From Stigmatella ashevillena (GTDB lineage: Bacteria > Myxococcota > Myxococcia > Myxococcales > Myxococcaceae): DNA of 64,000 nucleotides. The notes under the pieces were generated by a model that was given only the letters and a program-made list of their open reading frames with translations, had not been told where the DNA came from and did not search any database. Where the stretch lies: the NCBI RefSeq assembly GCF_028368975.1, contig NZ_JAQNDM010000002.1:5016425-5080424 (forward strand), in the 5' to 3' direction. The first letter of the stretch is position 1. Each line of letters opens with the position of its first letter. Positions 1 to 8,871 of this stretch are shown piece by piece. The translations under genes were made by a program, and so were the position numbers.

Positions 1-8
1 CAAAGCCT

Positions 9-3000
9 TCAACCACACCCTGGAGACTCGTCAAGGGCCAGGTTCTGGCTCAGCGGCAACTCAACGATGAATTCTGTGAAGCGTCCTTCCTCCGTCTCGA
101 ACCGAAGCGTCCCGCCGTGCCCCTGCACGACAATGTCATGGCTGATGGAGAGCCCCAACCCAGTGCCCTGCCCCGGCGGCTTCGTGGTGAAGAATGGCTC
201 GAAAATCCTGTCACGGACCTTCTCAGGGAGTCCGCTGCCATTGTCCCAAACCCGTATCTCCACGTGGCGCCCAAGCGCCCGGGTCGAAATACGCACCCGC
301 GGGGTAACACCGGCCTTGTCCAGCTTGCGCGGGTGGATACTCGCAGCGTAGAGGGCGTTGTTCACCAAATTCAGGATCACCCGGGCGATGCCCTGGGGCA
401 CCACCTCCACCTTTGGGATCGCTGGATCGAAGTCCTTCTCGACAAGCACTTCGCCATCCAGGCTTTTGTTCTGCATCCCTTGGTACGCAAGAGTCACCTG
501 TTGGTCGGCCAGGGCATTGAGATTCGTCGGCATCCGTTCGCCGGCCGCTGTCCGCGAGTGCAGCAACATCCCATTGATGATGTCGTTGGCCCGGCTGCCG
601 TGCTGAACGATTCCCTTCGTATTGCCCTTCAGGCGCTCCAGGAGCTCCGCGACACTTCCCATCACCTCCCCAACCCGCCTCTCAGGATTGACCTGGAGCT
701 CCGCCAGTGTTTCATCCACGATCTCGGAGGAGAGTTCTGCGAAGTTCTTCACAAAGTTGATAGGGTTCTTGATCTCATGAGCGATGCCAGCAGTGAGCTG
801 TCCGAGGGATGACATTTTCTCGGAATGGATCAGGATCTGCTGCGTCTGCTTGAGGTTCTCAAGGGTAACGCTCAGCTCGGAGTTCTTCTTGCGTAACTCC
901 GTGGTGCGCTCCTCGACCTTCTGCTCCAGCCGCTCATAGAGCCGCGCATTCACGATGGAGATGGCCACCTGGGATGAGAGGAGCTGCAGAAACTCCACAC
1001 GGTCAGGCGTGAAGGCGTCTGTGGCCAGGTTGTTCTCAATATAGAGAATCCCCAGCAACTGCTTCTGATGGATGAGCGGCGCGCAGAGTACGGACTTGGG
1101 CTGCCGCAGGGCAATGTTGGCGTCACTCGTGAACAGGCCTTCGCGCGCCGCGTCCCTCAACACCACGCTCTCGCGCGTCCTCGCCACGTAGTTCACGATC
1201 GCGGGAGAAAGTCCCTCACACTGTTCCACTGGCAGGGACTGTTTTCCCCGCACCGCGTGTTGGCCAGACACACCCTCCGCCTCCACCACCCAGCGCTCCC
1301 CTTCCTTCATGAGGAGGAAGCCGCAGCCTGCCCCGGCATTCTGGAGCATGAACTCCATGGCCCGCATGAGCAACTGGCCGAGGACGATCTCGCCGGAGAG
1401 CACCTGCGACATCTGAATAGCCGTTTTGAGGTCCAGTTCCACGGAGCTGGAAATGGCGGCCATCCCCTCACGCCGCGCCTGAGACCCAACCGTGGACAAG
1501 GCCTGGGCCATGAACTGGGGGTACTGGGCCTCCAGTGCCCGTACCTTCGAGTTGGCGCCCCAGGTGAGATAGCCGAACCGGGCATCCTGAAGATACGAAT
1601 TCGCCAGGTTAGCGCGGCCCTGCGCCAGGTAAAACCCCGCTGCGCGCTCACAGGCGATGGCCGCGTCATGCATGTACTCGTTCTTACGCGCCGCCTGAAT
1701 GGCCTCGTCATACAACCGGGCGGCCTCACCAGGGTTGTTCTCCCGCCGGGCAAGCTCCGCTTGGAGGAGCAGGTACTTGTGGCCTGTGTTCTGAGGACTG
1801 TGCAAGGCCCACCGCTTCAGCGTCCGCCGGGCCCGCTCCACTCTTTTGAGGTAGGACCTTCGCGCTTCACCCTGTGCGTCTGGCAACAACGAGAGCGCCG
1901 AGAGCCCGCAGTAGAACGCGTGGAAATGAACAAGGCTGGCGCTGGGTTCAAGCATGGCCTTGTAGAGGGGGCTTTCAAGCCGCGCTCCCAGCTCAAGGAC
2001 TTCCTCGTGCCTACCGAACAGATAGCCCACTTGGAGCTGGAGCAGGTAGTGCAGTCCCCGCTCCATGTCCTCGGTGATGGTCCCGTCCGGTTCCAGTGAG
2101 TGCTCCCGGGAGCCGAGCACCTCGGGAGGCAGCCCTTGGAGCTCTCTCGCCCAGCGTTGCGCGATCAACGCCCCCTCCACCACTTTCACTGCATCGGCGC
2201 GCCGACCAAATTCGAGGTACCGCCGGGCCTCCCCGGCCGTTTCGGAGATGGGCGTATCGAGGAGGCCACAGAGCGTATAAAGCTTGAGGTTCATGCAGTA
2301 CCCCAAGTGCACGAGGTTGCCCGCCTCCCGGCTGCTCTGCATGGCTTCATCCAGCAGTTCCACGTTGTTGCGGATGTGGGCGGCATACCCGTTGAAGTAG
2401 CACGCGAGAATGAAGAGCGTCCTGCACGTCACCGAGGCGTCATCGAACCGGCGGACCAGCGCCAAGGCGATCCTCCCATACTTCACCCCCGCCTTCGGGT
2501 CGCGAAAGGCCGAGCTGCTCAGCAAGCCATAGCAGGCATAGGCGAATGAAGAGGTCTCGGAGTTCCCGTAGCTCAGCGAGATGTCCATCATCTTGAGCAC
2601 GAGCAGTTCCACAAGATTCTGGCGCTTGAGCACGAAGGCGGGAAACCAGAGGCTGCTCAGCAAATGCATCGCCTCTCGCATCTCGGGTGGAACCTGGCCG
2701 GGCCGGTTCAAAAGCTCCTCTGGGCTCTGGTTGCGCAGCTGCCACCGGACACGGGCGAGTTGCCAAAGGACCTCGGGCTGGCCTGGGTTGGCGGACAGTT
2801 GAATCCCCAGAAGTTGCAACGCGAGCACGCTGGTCTCCACCGCCTGCTCATACTTGGTCAGGTGAAGAAATTGCACGGTCCGGGCGATATAGATCCGCAC
2901 CCGATGCAGGGCGGTGCGCTCCTTCTCTAGCAGTAGCTCGAAGCGCCGGTCCGCATCGTTGAAACGGGTCGTGAGGTACTCGCACTGCGCCAGTTCCAGG

Positions 3001-5426
3001 TGGATCGCGTAGGCAAGATCAGGGTGCTGTTCCCAAGCGGCTTCTCCAAGCAGGCGGGCCCCCACCATCAGGTAGTTCCGCGCGGACTCGTAGGCGCTGG
3101 CCGTCTTGGCCTTCCGGCCAGCAGCCAGGTTCAGCTCCGCCACCTGCCTTCTCTCCTCCTCGCTGGCAATCAGTTCCGCCCCCGCATTGAGATGGTTGGC
3201 CACCCCAAAAAGCTGCTCGTCCAGTCGACTCTGCGGCAGGTGCTGGCGCAGGAGCCTTCCAATGGTGAGGTGAACCTGTGCGCGGAGTGGCTCCTCGATC
3301 AGCAGGTAGGCTGCTTGCTGTACCCGGTCATGGAGGAACTCGTAGTGAATGGCAATGTCCTCTTCCCCCTGGTCTTCCTGTGCGGGAGACGGACCCTCCA
3401 GGAGCCTGTAGCTTGAGTCGAGTGGCAAAATCAGCCCTTCCTGGACAGCCTCCCAGAGGTCCTGTGCCGTCTCACGGGATGTGCGCTCATATGCAATGGC
3501 CAGGAGGGCGGAGTCGAACCTGTTACCGATACAGGCTGCCAACCTGAGCGCCGCCTGCGTCTGGGGCAGCAGCTTCTGCAGCTTGCCTACCAAAAGGTCG
3601 ACGACGTTGTCGGTGATCTGAACCGCCCTCAGTTCATTCAAGTCCCATATCCACCCACCCCGCCGTCCTCCCAGCTCACCGTGGGAGTCACGATCGAACC
3701 GCAGCAGTCCGTCCTGGTGAAGCGTCTTGAGGAACTCAAGAACGAAGAAGGGATTGCCATGCGTCTTCTGATGAAGAAGCAGGGCCAGAGACCCCGTCTC
3801 CTCCTGCGTGCAGCTCAGGGCCTCGGCAAGCCATCGGGCGAGTTCCTGAGGGGAAAGCGGCGATAAGGGAAGGGACGTCACCTTCGTCTTGCGCTTCTGC
3901 ACCTCTCCCACCATGTGCATGAGCGGATGCGGCGCATCTACCTCATTATCGCGGTAGGTCCCCAGCAGCAGCAGGTAGCGGATGTCTTCATTCGAGACGA
4001 TGAATTGGAGCAGGTCGAGCGAAGCCAGGTCCGCCCACTGCAGGTCATCCAGGGCAATGACGAGCGGGTGCTCCTGCTTCGCGAAGACTTGGATGAAGCG
4101 TTGGACAGCCTGCCGGAACCGGTTCCGGGCCTCCACGGGTGCCAGCGGTGGCAAAGGCGGCTGGGGACCGATGATGATCACCACCTCGGGGAGGACATCG
4201 GCGAGGACCTCGGCCGAGGCCCCCAGCCCCTCCAAGAGCTGGGCCTTCCAAGAGACCAAGCGGGCTTCGCCCTCGGCCAGCAACTGCCGGATGAGCTGCT
4301 GGAAAGCTTGGAGCAAGGACTTGTAGGGGGGCCCCTCCTTGAACTGCTCGAACTTTCCAGAGATGAAGTAGCCGTACCGGCGGACGACGGGCTTGTGCAG
4401 CTCGTTCATCAGGGATGACTTGCCGGTGCCCGAGTACCCAGAGACAAGAACCAACTCTTTGGCCCCCTCTCCAATCCGCTCGAAGGCGTCCAACAGCGCG
4501 CTCTGCTCGGTGCTCCGGCCATAGAGTCTTGGGGGCATCTGGAGCCGATCCGGGATGTCCTGCTCGCCCGGATGGAAGGCGCCAAGTTCGCCGGCCTGCA
4601 GCCACCGGGCCAAGCATGTCTCGAAATCGGCTCGCAGGCCGTGGGCGCTCTGGTAGCGCTCCTCAGCCGTCTTGGACAGCAGCTTCATCACCAGGCTGGA
4701 GAGCGGAAGCGGAATACCGCTTCTCAGCACATGCGGGGGCACGGGCTGCTGGGCGATGTGGCAGTGCACCAGTTCCATCGGATTGGTGGCCGTAAACGGC
4801 AGCCGCCCCGTCAGCACCTCGTAGAAGGTGACCCCCAGCGAGTAGAAGTCGGTCCGGTAATCCATCGCCCGGTTCATGCGCCCTGTCTGCTCTGGGGACA
4901 TGTAGGCCAGCGTGCCTTCAATCAACGCAGGGGGCGCGGCGGCCTGGCTCTCCCGGGGCAACTGAGAGGCGATGCCCAGACCTGTCATCCGGACGTCCCC
5001 ACTCTTGGGGTGAACCAGGATGTTGCCCGGATGAAGATCCTTGTGGATGACTCCCCGGGAGTGCATCTGCTCCAGAGTCCCCGCGAGCTGGACCGCCAGT
5101 TGGAGAAAAAACTCCAGCGCAATGCTCCCATGCCCAACCCACGCGCTCAGCGGCACGCCGCCGAAGTCCTCCAGGACCAGGACTGGCCGCCCGTGTTGCT
5201 GCACCCATCCGAGGGACTTCACCATCCCTGGCAGATGCAAGTACCGCGCAAGTTGGTACTCATGCTTGAGCAGGGAGATGTCCTGGATGGACGGATACTC
5301 CGCCGACGGCAGCTTGAGGAGCACAGGCTGTCCGTCCGCACTGCGGCGCCCCCGGTACGTGACCGTCCGCGTCCCCATCTGGAACACTTCGGTGACTTCG
5401 TAGCCCATCACGAGCTGCATGTTCAT
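9..5426 (-). CDS. Trifunctional Ser/Thr kinase-like / AAA ATPase / GAF / histidine kinase protein
   Basis: A 1805-residue cytoplasmic signalling protein. Residues ~10-270 form a Hanks-type kinase fold with Lys38, the catalytic-loop motif HKDLHPGN (His128, Asp130, Asn135) and an APE-like SPEQ. An ATPase/TPR-rich MalT-like region follows (Walker A GYSGTGKSS near 329, Walker B ALDDLQWAD). A GAF domain lies at ~1330-1480, and a HisKA/HATPase pair ends the protein (phospho-acceptor His near 1550 in IAHEIKNPINF, G-boxes DNGSG and GTGLGLS). The DFG motif is changed: residues 149-151 read GLG, so the Mg-binding Asp is absent and the kinase part may be inactive, while the histidine kinase looks intact. 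ATG codons at 5426, 5420 and 5408 are all possible starts. It is divergent from the OsmC-like gene. The ligand and output are unknown. Confidence 0.93.
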   Translation of the reverse strand: MNMQLVMGYEVTEVFQMGTRTVTYRGRRSADGQPVLLKLPSAEYPSIQDISLLKHEYQLARYLHLPGMVKSLGWVQQHGRPVLVLEDFGGVPLSAWVGHGSIALEFFLQLAVQLAGTLEQMHSRGVIHKDLHPGNILVHPKSGDVRMTGLGIASQLPRESQAAAPPALIEGTLAYMSPEQTGRMNRAMDYRTDFYSLGVTFYEVLTGRLPFTATNPMELVHCHIAQQPVPPHVLRSGIPLPLSSLVMKLLSKTAEERYQSAHGLRADFETCLARWLQAGELGAFHPGEQDIPDRLQMPPRLYGRSTEQSALLDAFERIGEGAKELVLVSGYSGTGKSSLMNELHKPVVRRYGYFISGKFEQFKEGPPYKSLLQAFQQLIRQLLAEGEARLVSWKAQLLEGLGASAEVLADVLPEVVIIIGPQPPLPPLAPVEARNRFRQAVQRFIQVFAKQEHPLVIALDDLQWADLASLDLLQFIVSNEDIRYLLLLGTYRDNEVDAPHPLMHMVGEVQKRKTKVTSLPLSPLSPQELARWLAEALSCTQEETGSLALLLHQKTHGNPFFVLEFLKTLHQDGLLRFDRDSHGELGGRRGGWIWDLNELRAVQITDNVVDLLVGKLQKLLPQTQAALRLAACIGNRFDSALLAIAYERTSRETAQDLWEAVQEGLILPLDSSYRLLEGPSPAQEDQGEEDIAIHYEFLHDRVQQAAYLLIEEPLRAQVHLTIGRLLRQHLPQSRLDEQLFGVANHLNAGAELIASEEERRQVAELNLAAGRKAKTASAYESARNYLMVGARLLGEAAWEQHPDLAYAIHLELAQCEYLTTRFNDADRRFELLLEKERTALHRVRIYIARTVQFLHLTKYEQAVETSVLALQLLGIQLSANPGQPEVLWQLARVRWQLRNQSPEELLNRPGQVPPEMREAMHLLSSLWFPAFVLKRQNLVELLVLKMMDISLSYGNSETSSFAYACYGLLSSSAFRDPKAGVKYGRIALALVRRFDDASVTCRTLFILACYFNGYAAHIRNNVELLDEAMQSSREAGNLVHLGYCMNLKLYTLCGLLDTPISETAGEARRYLEFGRRADAVKVVEGALIAQRWARELQGLPPEVLGSREHSLEPDGTITEDMERGLHYLLQLQVGYLFGRHEEVLELGARLESPLYKAMLEPSASLVHFHAFYCGLSALSLLPDAQGEARRSYLKRVERARRTLKRWALHSPQNTGHKYLLLQAELARRENNPGEAARLYDEAIQAARKNEYMHDAAIACERAAGFYLAQGRANLANSYLQDARFGYLTWGANSKVRALEAQYPQFMAQALSTVGSQARREGMAAISSSVELDLKTAIQMSQVLSGEIVLGQLLMRAMEFMLQNAGAGCGFLLMKEGERWVVEAEGVSGQHAVRGKQSLPVEQCEGLSPAIVNYVARTRESVVLRDAAREGLFTSDANIALRQPKSVLCAPLIHQKQLLGILYIENNLATDAFTPDRVEFLQLLSSQVAISIVNARLYERLEQKVEERTTELRKKNSELSVTLENLKQTQQILIHSEKMSSLGQLTAGIAHEIKNPINFVKNFAELSSEIVDETLAELQVNPERRVGEVMGSVAELLERLKGNTKGIVQHGSRANDIINGMLLHSRTAAGERMPTNLNALADQQVTLAYQGMQNKSLDGEVLVEKDFDPAIPKVEVVPQGIARVILNLVNNALYAASIHPRKLDKAGVTPRVRISTRALGRHVEIRVWDNGSGLPEKVRDRIFEPFFTTKPPGQGTGLGLSISHDIVVQGHGGTLRFETEEGRFTEFIVELPLSQNLALDESPGCG

Positions 5427-5709
5427 TCACATCCCGATAGATGAACCACTCCCCCATGGCTTCCCATCCCACGTGCCCTTCAGGGGTTCACCACCCTACT
5501 CGAAGGCACGGAAGCCGCTGTGCACCAGATGACTGCCGATCAGTGAAGCCTTTCATACCCCATGCCTCCCCCTCCAGGACAAGCAAGCGGTGAAGCATGG
5601 CGTTTGCGGTCCAGGCGCATTATGTCGAGCGCCGGGCCACACCCGTCCTTCTGCGCATCCCCCCGCAGGACAGCGGGTCGGCCGAGCACCCCTCTCTCAA
5701 GGATCCTTC
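5427..5709. promoter_or_regulatory. Divergent intergenic region between kinase and OsmC-like gene
   Basis: A 283-bp gap between two outward-facing genes, so it must hold the promoters of both. I see no clear -35/-10 pair, long inverted repeat or credible small gene in it. Confidence 0.4.
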
Positions 5710-6219
5710 ATGGACTCGACGGAACTTCGCTCTCTCCAGGCACCCCTCAAGGACAAGTACCGCGCCGAGCCTGGTACGGCCCTGGTCACCCTCAAGGCCC
5801 AGGGCACGCTGGACAGCCAGTCCATCGCCTGCAAAGTCGAAACGGGCAAGGCCCTCGCAATCGCGGGGTTGCATCCGGCCACGGGCGGCTCGGGCGTCGA
5901 GCTCTGCTCGGGGGACATGCTGCTCGAGGCCCTCGTGGCCTGTGCCGGGGTGACCCTCAAGGCCGTGTCGACGGCGCTGGAGATTCCGCTGCGCCACGGG
6001 CTCGTGCGCGCCGAGGGGGACCTCGACTTCCGGGGCACGCTCGGCGTCGACAAGTCCGCGCCGGTCGGCTTCCGGGCCATCCGCCTCTCGTTCGAGCTCG
6101 ACACCGATGCGCCCCAGGAGAAGATCGACCAACTCCTGAAGCTCACCGAACGCTACTGCGTCGTATTCCAGACCCTGAATCACCGTCCGGAACTCAGCGC
6201 GGAAGTCCGCAAGCGCTGA
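5710..6219 (+). CDS. OsmC/Ohr-family protein
   Basis: A 169-aa protein of the OsmC superfamily, whose members reduce organic or fatty-acid hydroperoxides with a two-cysteine mechanism or act as related stress proteins. The family fold is recognisable from the central helix ALVACAGVTLKAVS (Cys78) and the C-terminal ERYCVVFQTL, placing two cysteines where OsmC proteins carry the peroxidatic and resolving pair. I chose ATG 5710 because the upstream reading frame (from about 5590) is poor in family features. The length is typical. It is a single gene, convergent with the amylase-like gene 15 bp away. The exact substrate cannot be told. Confidence 0.88.
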   Translation: MDSTELRSLQAPLKDKYRAEPGTALVTLKAQGTLDSQSIACKVETGKALAIAGLHPATGGSGVELCSGDMLLEALVACAGVTLKAVSTALEIPLRHGLVRAEGDLDFRGTLGVDKSAPVGFRAIRLSFELDTDAPQEKIDQLLKLTERYCVVFQTLNHRPELSAEVRKR

Positions 6220-6234
6220 GCGAACACCGGGCGC

Positions 6235-8865
6235 TCACGGAATCGTGAGCACGGGCGTGTCGTCCAGCACCAACGGGTCCGTGGCCCCCTCTCCGCCTCC
6301 GAACTTCCACTGCTCGGTGCCCGGCACGAGCGGCCTGTAGCCCCCATCGTAGTCCCAGGTGGTGGCGTACACCTTCACGCCGCTCAGGTCGCTCCGTCCG
6401 GCGAACAGCGCTCCCGGCAGGGTGAAGAAGACGGTGCCCGAGGCCGCATCCACCTCGAGGGCGGCGGCCGGAGACACAGGCGAGCCCTCGTTCGTTGCCG
6501 AGGCGTCGCGCGTCTCGAAGAGCGCGTTGGACCAGCCGTGAGCGCGAATCCGGTAATCCCAGTCCATGCCGGCGGGGACGGAGCGGTTCTGCTGCGGCAT
6601 CACCGTGAGGCCCGTGCGGCCGGGCACATCAATGAAGACCGTGAAGGCCACGTGATCAAACCCGTTCTGCGGGTTCCACTCCGTGGTGATGCGCGGCATC
6701 TGGAAGGCGAGCTTCAACACGTTGCCGGAGCCCAGCAAGGTCACCCGGCGGAAGTCGCCCTGGTGGTTGCTGCCCCAGGAGACATCGGAGGGGTAGTGGT
6801 AGCGGCCCTCGGGACCGGTGTCATCGTTCGCCGGATCCTCGTGGGTCACCAGGGGAACGAAGGTCCGGGACACGCGGAAGGTCAGTGTCTCCGAGAGCAC
6901 CTGAGCACCCTCGGACCACGCCACCAGGGAGTGCTGGACGTTGGGATCCACCATGCTGGCGACGCTGACGAGGGTGCGCCAGGAGCCGTCCTGTCCCACC
7001 GTCACCTCGCTCGCGGAACCCAGCGCTCCATCCACCACCACCTTGAGCGAAGACACGCCCACGGCGGTGCCGGACAGCTCGAAGTCCTGGGACACCGTGC
7101 CGCCGCTGGTGTTGGACAGGGTGATGCGGGCGCTCTCCGGAGGCACCGGGGTCACCTCGCCACTGGGACGGAAGACGCGGACCCCGCGCGCGGGCAGCTT
7201 CATGGACAGCCGCCCCCGGGACCCCACCGAGACATCTCCTGCCCCAGCGCCCAGGCTCGCCAACAAGGTCAGTGATTGGCCCTCGGGCAAGCCAGTGTCC
7301 AGGTTGTCCAGCAGCGTCTCCTCGTCCGAGGTGTTGAAGAGGACGAGGGCCGCCTCCCCACCCTCCTCCATCTTGTAAGCGAACACACCGCCCCGGACCT
7401 CGTTCTGCCGCAACACCGTGGGCACGCCCCGGCGGAAAACGGCGTGCGCCTTGCGCAAGGCGGTCAACTCCCGGATGAAGGCATAGAGCGGCGAAGAGGT
7501 GTCGAAGCGGTCCCGGCCTCCCGACTCGAAGCCTGCCTTGAACATGGCGCTCCGCCGCCCGGTGAAGCCCTGCTCGGTGCCGTAATAGAGGACCGGAATG
7601 CCGGGCACCGTCATCATGAACACGAGCGCCTGCCGCAGGGCCGCCTCCGAGCCCCCTGCCCGGAAGCGGTCCACGTCATGGTTGTCCAGGAAGGTGGGCA
7701 TCAGGTGCGGCCGAGAGAACACCTCCCGGGAATTCATCAGGCGATGCGCCAGCTCGGAGGTGGGATTGCCCCGGGCGAAGACATCCCCCGCGGTGCGGTA
7801 CAGCGGAAACTGGAGCATCCCAGGCAGCAGCGCTTCGCCGGTCACCGGATCATCCATGTACGAGGCCACCTTGCGGGACAGGGTGTCCTCGAACGGCTTG
7901 TCGCTGGCGAAACCCTCTCCAAACGCCAGGAAGCGGTCCTTTCCCAGGCTCCGGGCCACTTCGAGAACGCCCGGGTGCGCCGGGTCCTTCGAGAAGAGGA
8001 AGTCCTTGAAGAGATCCGGAGACACATAGAAGACGGTGTCCACGCGGAAGCCATCCACCCCTGCCTCGCGGAGCCAGAAGGAGTAGCTGTCCTTGAGGGC
8101 GGTCATGACGGCCGGGTGAGAGGTATTGAGATCATCGAGATCCGCGAGTTGCCAGTTCATCTCCTGCTCGGGGTTCTGGTAATCGACGATGGCGGGGGTC
8201 CAGTGAAAGATGCCCGCCTGCCGGTGAGCGGCGTTGGTGGGGTCCCACTGATCGAAGGGGGCCTGGGAAGGGCCGCACGCGGGCTTGGCGCCCGTGTTGA
8301 GGACCACATGCCGGTCCACGTGGTCCGGCTCGTAGGCCACGTACCGGAAGCAGTTGGCCATGTGGTTGAGCACGATGTCCTGGACCAAGTACATGCCGCG
8401 CCCGTGGAGCGCGCGAGACAGGCGCTGGTAGTCCTCGAGCGTGCCCAGGTGCGCATCCATCTGCGTGAAGTTCCGGGCCCAGTAGCCGTGATAACCGCCA
8501 TAGTTGACGAGCGGATCCCACCACTGATTGGCGACAGGAGGCGTCAGCCACACGGTCGTGGCGCCCAGCCCTTGGATGTAATCGAGCTGAGAGAGGAGCC
8601 CCTGGAGGTCGCCACCGCTGTACCGGGCTTCGTCCTGGGGGTTGTACTCCCCCGCACCTTGGTCGTCGTTGCCCGGATCCCCATTGGCGAACCGGTCGGT
8701 CATGACGAAGTAGATGATCTGGTCCCGCCAGTCCGGAGAGGGGACCTGCAACAGGTCCGCGGGAGGGGGCGGCGGCGGATCCTCCTTGGACTTGCATCCA
8801 AGCATGGGCGTGAGGCCGCAGAGCAACGCCAGGAACTTCGCACGGAGAGAGCGCATGAGGACCAT
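6235..8865 (-). CDS. GH13 alpha-amylase-like lipoprotein
   Basis: An 876-aa secreted glycoside hydrolase. The N-terminus is a lipoprotein signal (lipobox MLGC, Cys24) followed by a proline run. The GH13 barrel shows the four conserved regions: DIVLNHMAN (~165), GFRVDTVFY with nucleophile Asp (~270), FGEGF with acid/base Glu (~318) and FLDNHDVDR (~393). After the barrel come a beta-sandwich, an Ig-like region and a C-terminal ~200-aa module resembling the glucodextranase/pullulanase-type carbohydrate-binding end domain (WDYRIRAHGW, TWDYDGGYRPL). It probably cleaves alpha-glucans at the cell surface. It starts 6 nt after the upstream kinase stop with no visible ribosome site, so it is likely translationally coupled to the kinase. 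Fine specificity (amylase, cyclomaltodextrinase, glucodextranase) is not resolved. Confidence 0.92.
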   Translation of the reverse strand: MVLMRSLRAKFLALLCGLTPMLGCKSKEDPPPPPPADLLQVPSPDWRDQIIYFVMTDRFANGDPGNDDQGAGEYNPQDEARYSGGDLQGLLSQLDYIQGLGATTVWLTPPVANQWWDPLVNYGGYHGYWARNFTQMDAHLGTLEDYQRLSRALHGRGMYLVQDIVLNHMANCFRYVAYEPDHVDRHVVLNTGAKPACGPSQAPFDQWDPTNAAHRQAGIFHWTPAIVDYQNPEQEMNWQLADLDDLNTSHPAVMTALKDSYSFWLREAGVDGFRVDTVFYVSPDLFKDFLFSKDPAHPGVLEVARSLGKDRFLAFGEGFASDKPFEDTLSRKVASYMDDPVTGEALLPGMLQFPLYRTAGDVFARGNPTSELAHRLMNSREVFSRPHLMPTFLDNHDVDRFRAGGSEAALRQALVFMMTVPGIPVLYYGTEQGFTGRRSAMFKAGFESGGRDRFDTSSPLYAFIRELTALRKAHAVFRRGVPTVLRQNEVRGGVFAYKMEEGGEAALVLFNTSDEETLLDNLDTGLPEGQSLTLLASLGAGAGDVSVGSRGRLSMKLPARGVRVFRPSGEVTPVPPESARITLSNTSGGTVSQDFELSGTAVGVSSLKVVVDGALGSASEVTVGQDGSWRTLVSVASMVDPNVQHSLVAWSEGAQVLSETLTFRVSRTFVPLVTHEDPANDDTGPEGRYHYPSDVSWGSNHQGDFRRVTLLGSGNVLKLAFQMPRITTEWNPQNGFDHVAFTVFIDVPGRTGLTVMPQQNRSVPAGMDWDYRIRAHGWSNALFETRDASATNEGSPVSPAAALEVDAASGTVFFTLPGALFAGRSDLSGVKVYATTWDYDGGYRPLVPGTEQWKFGGGEGATDPLVLDDTPVLTIP

Positions 8866-8871
8866 GAGGGT

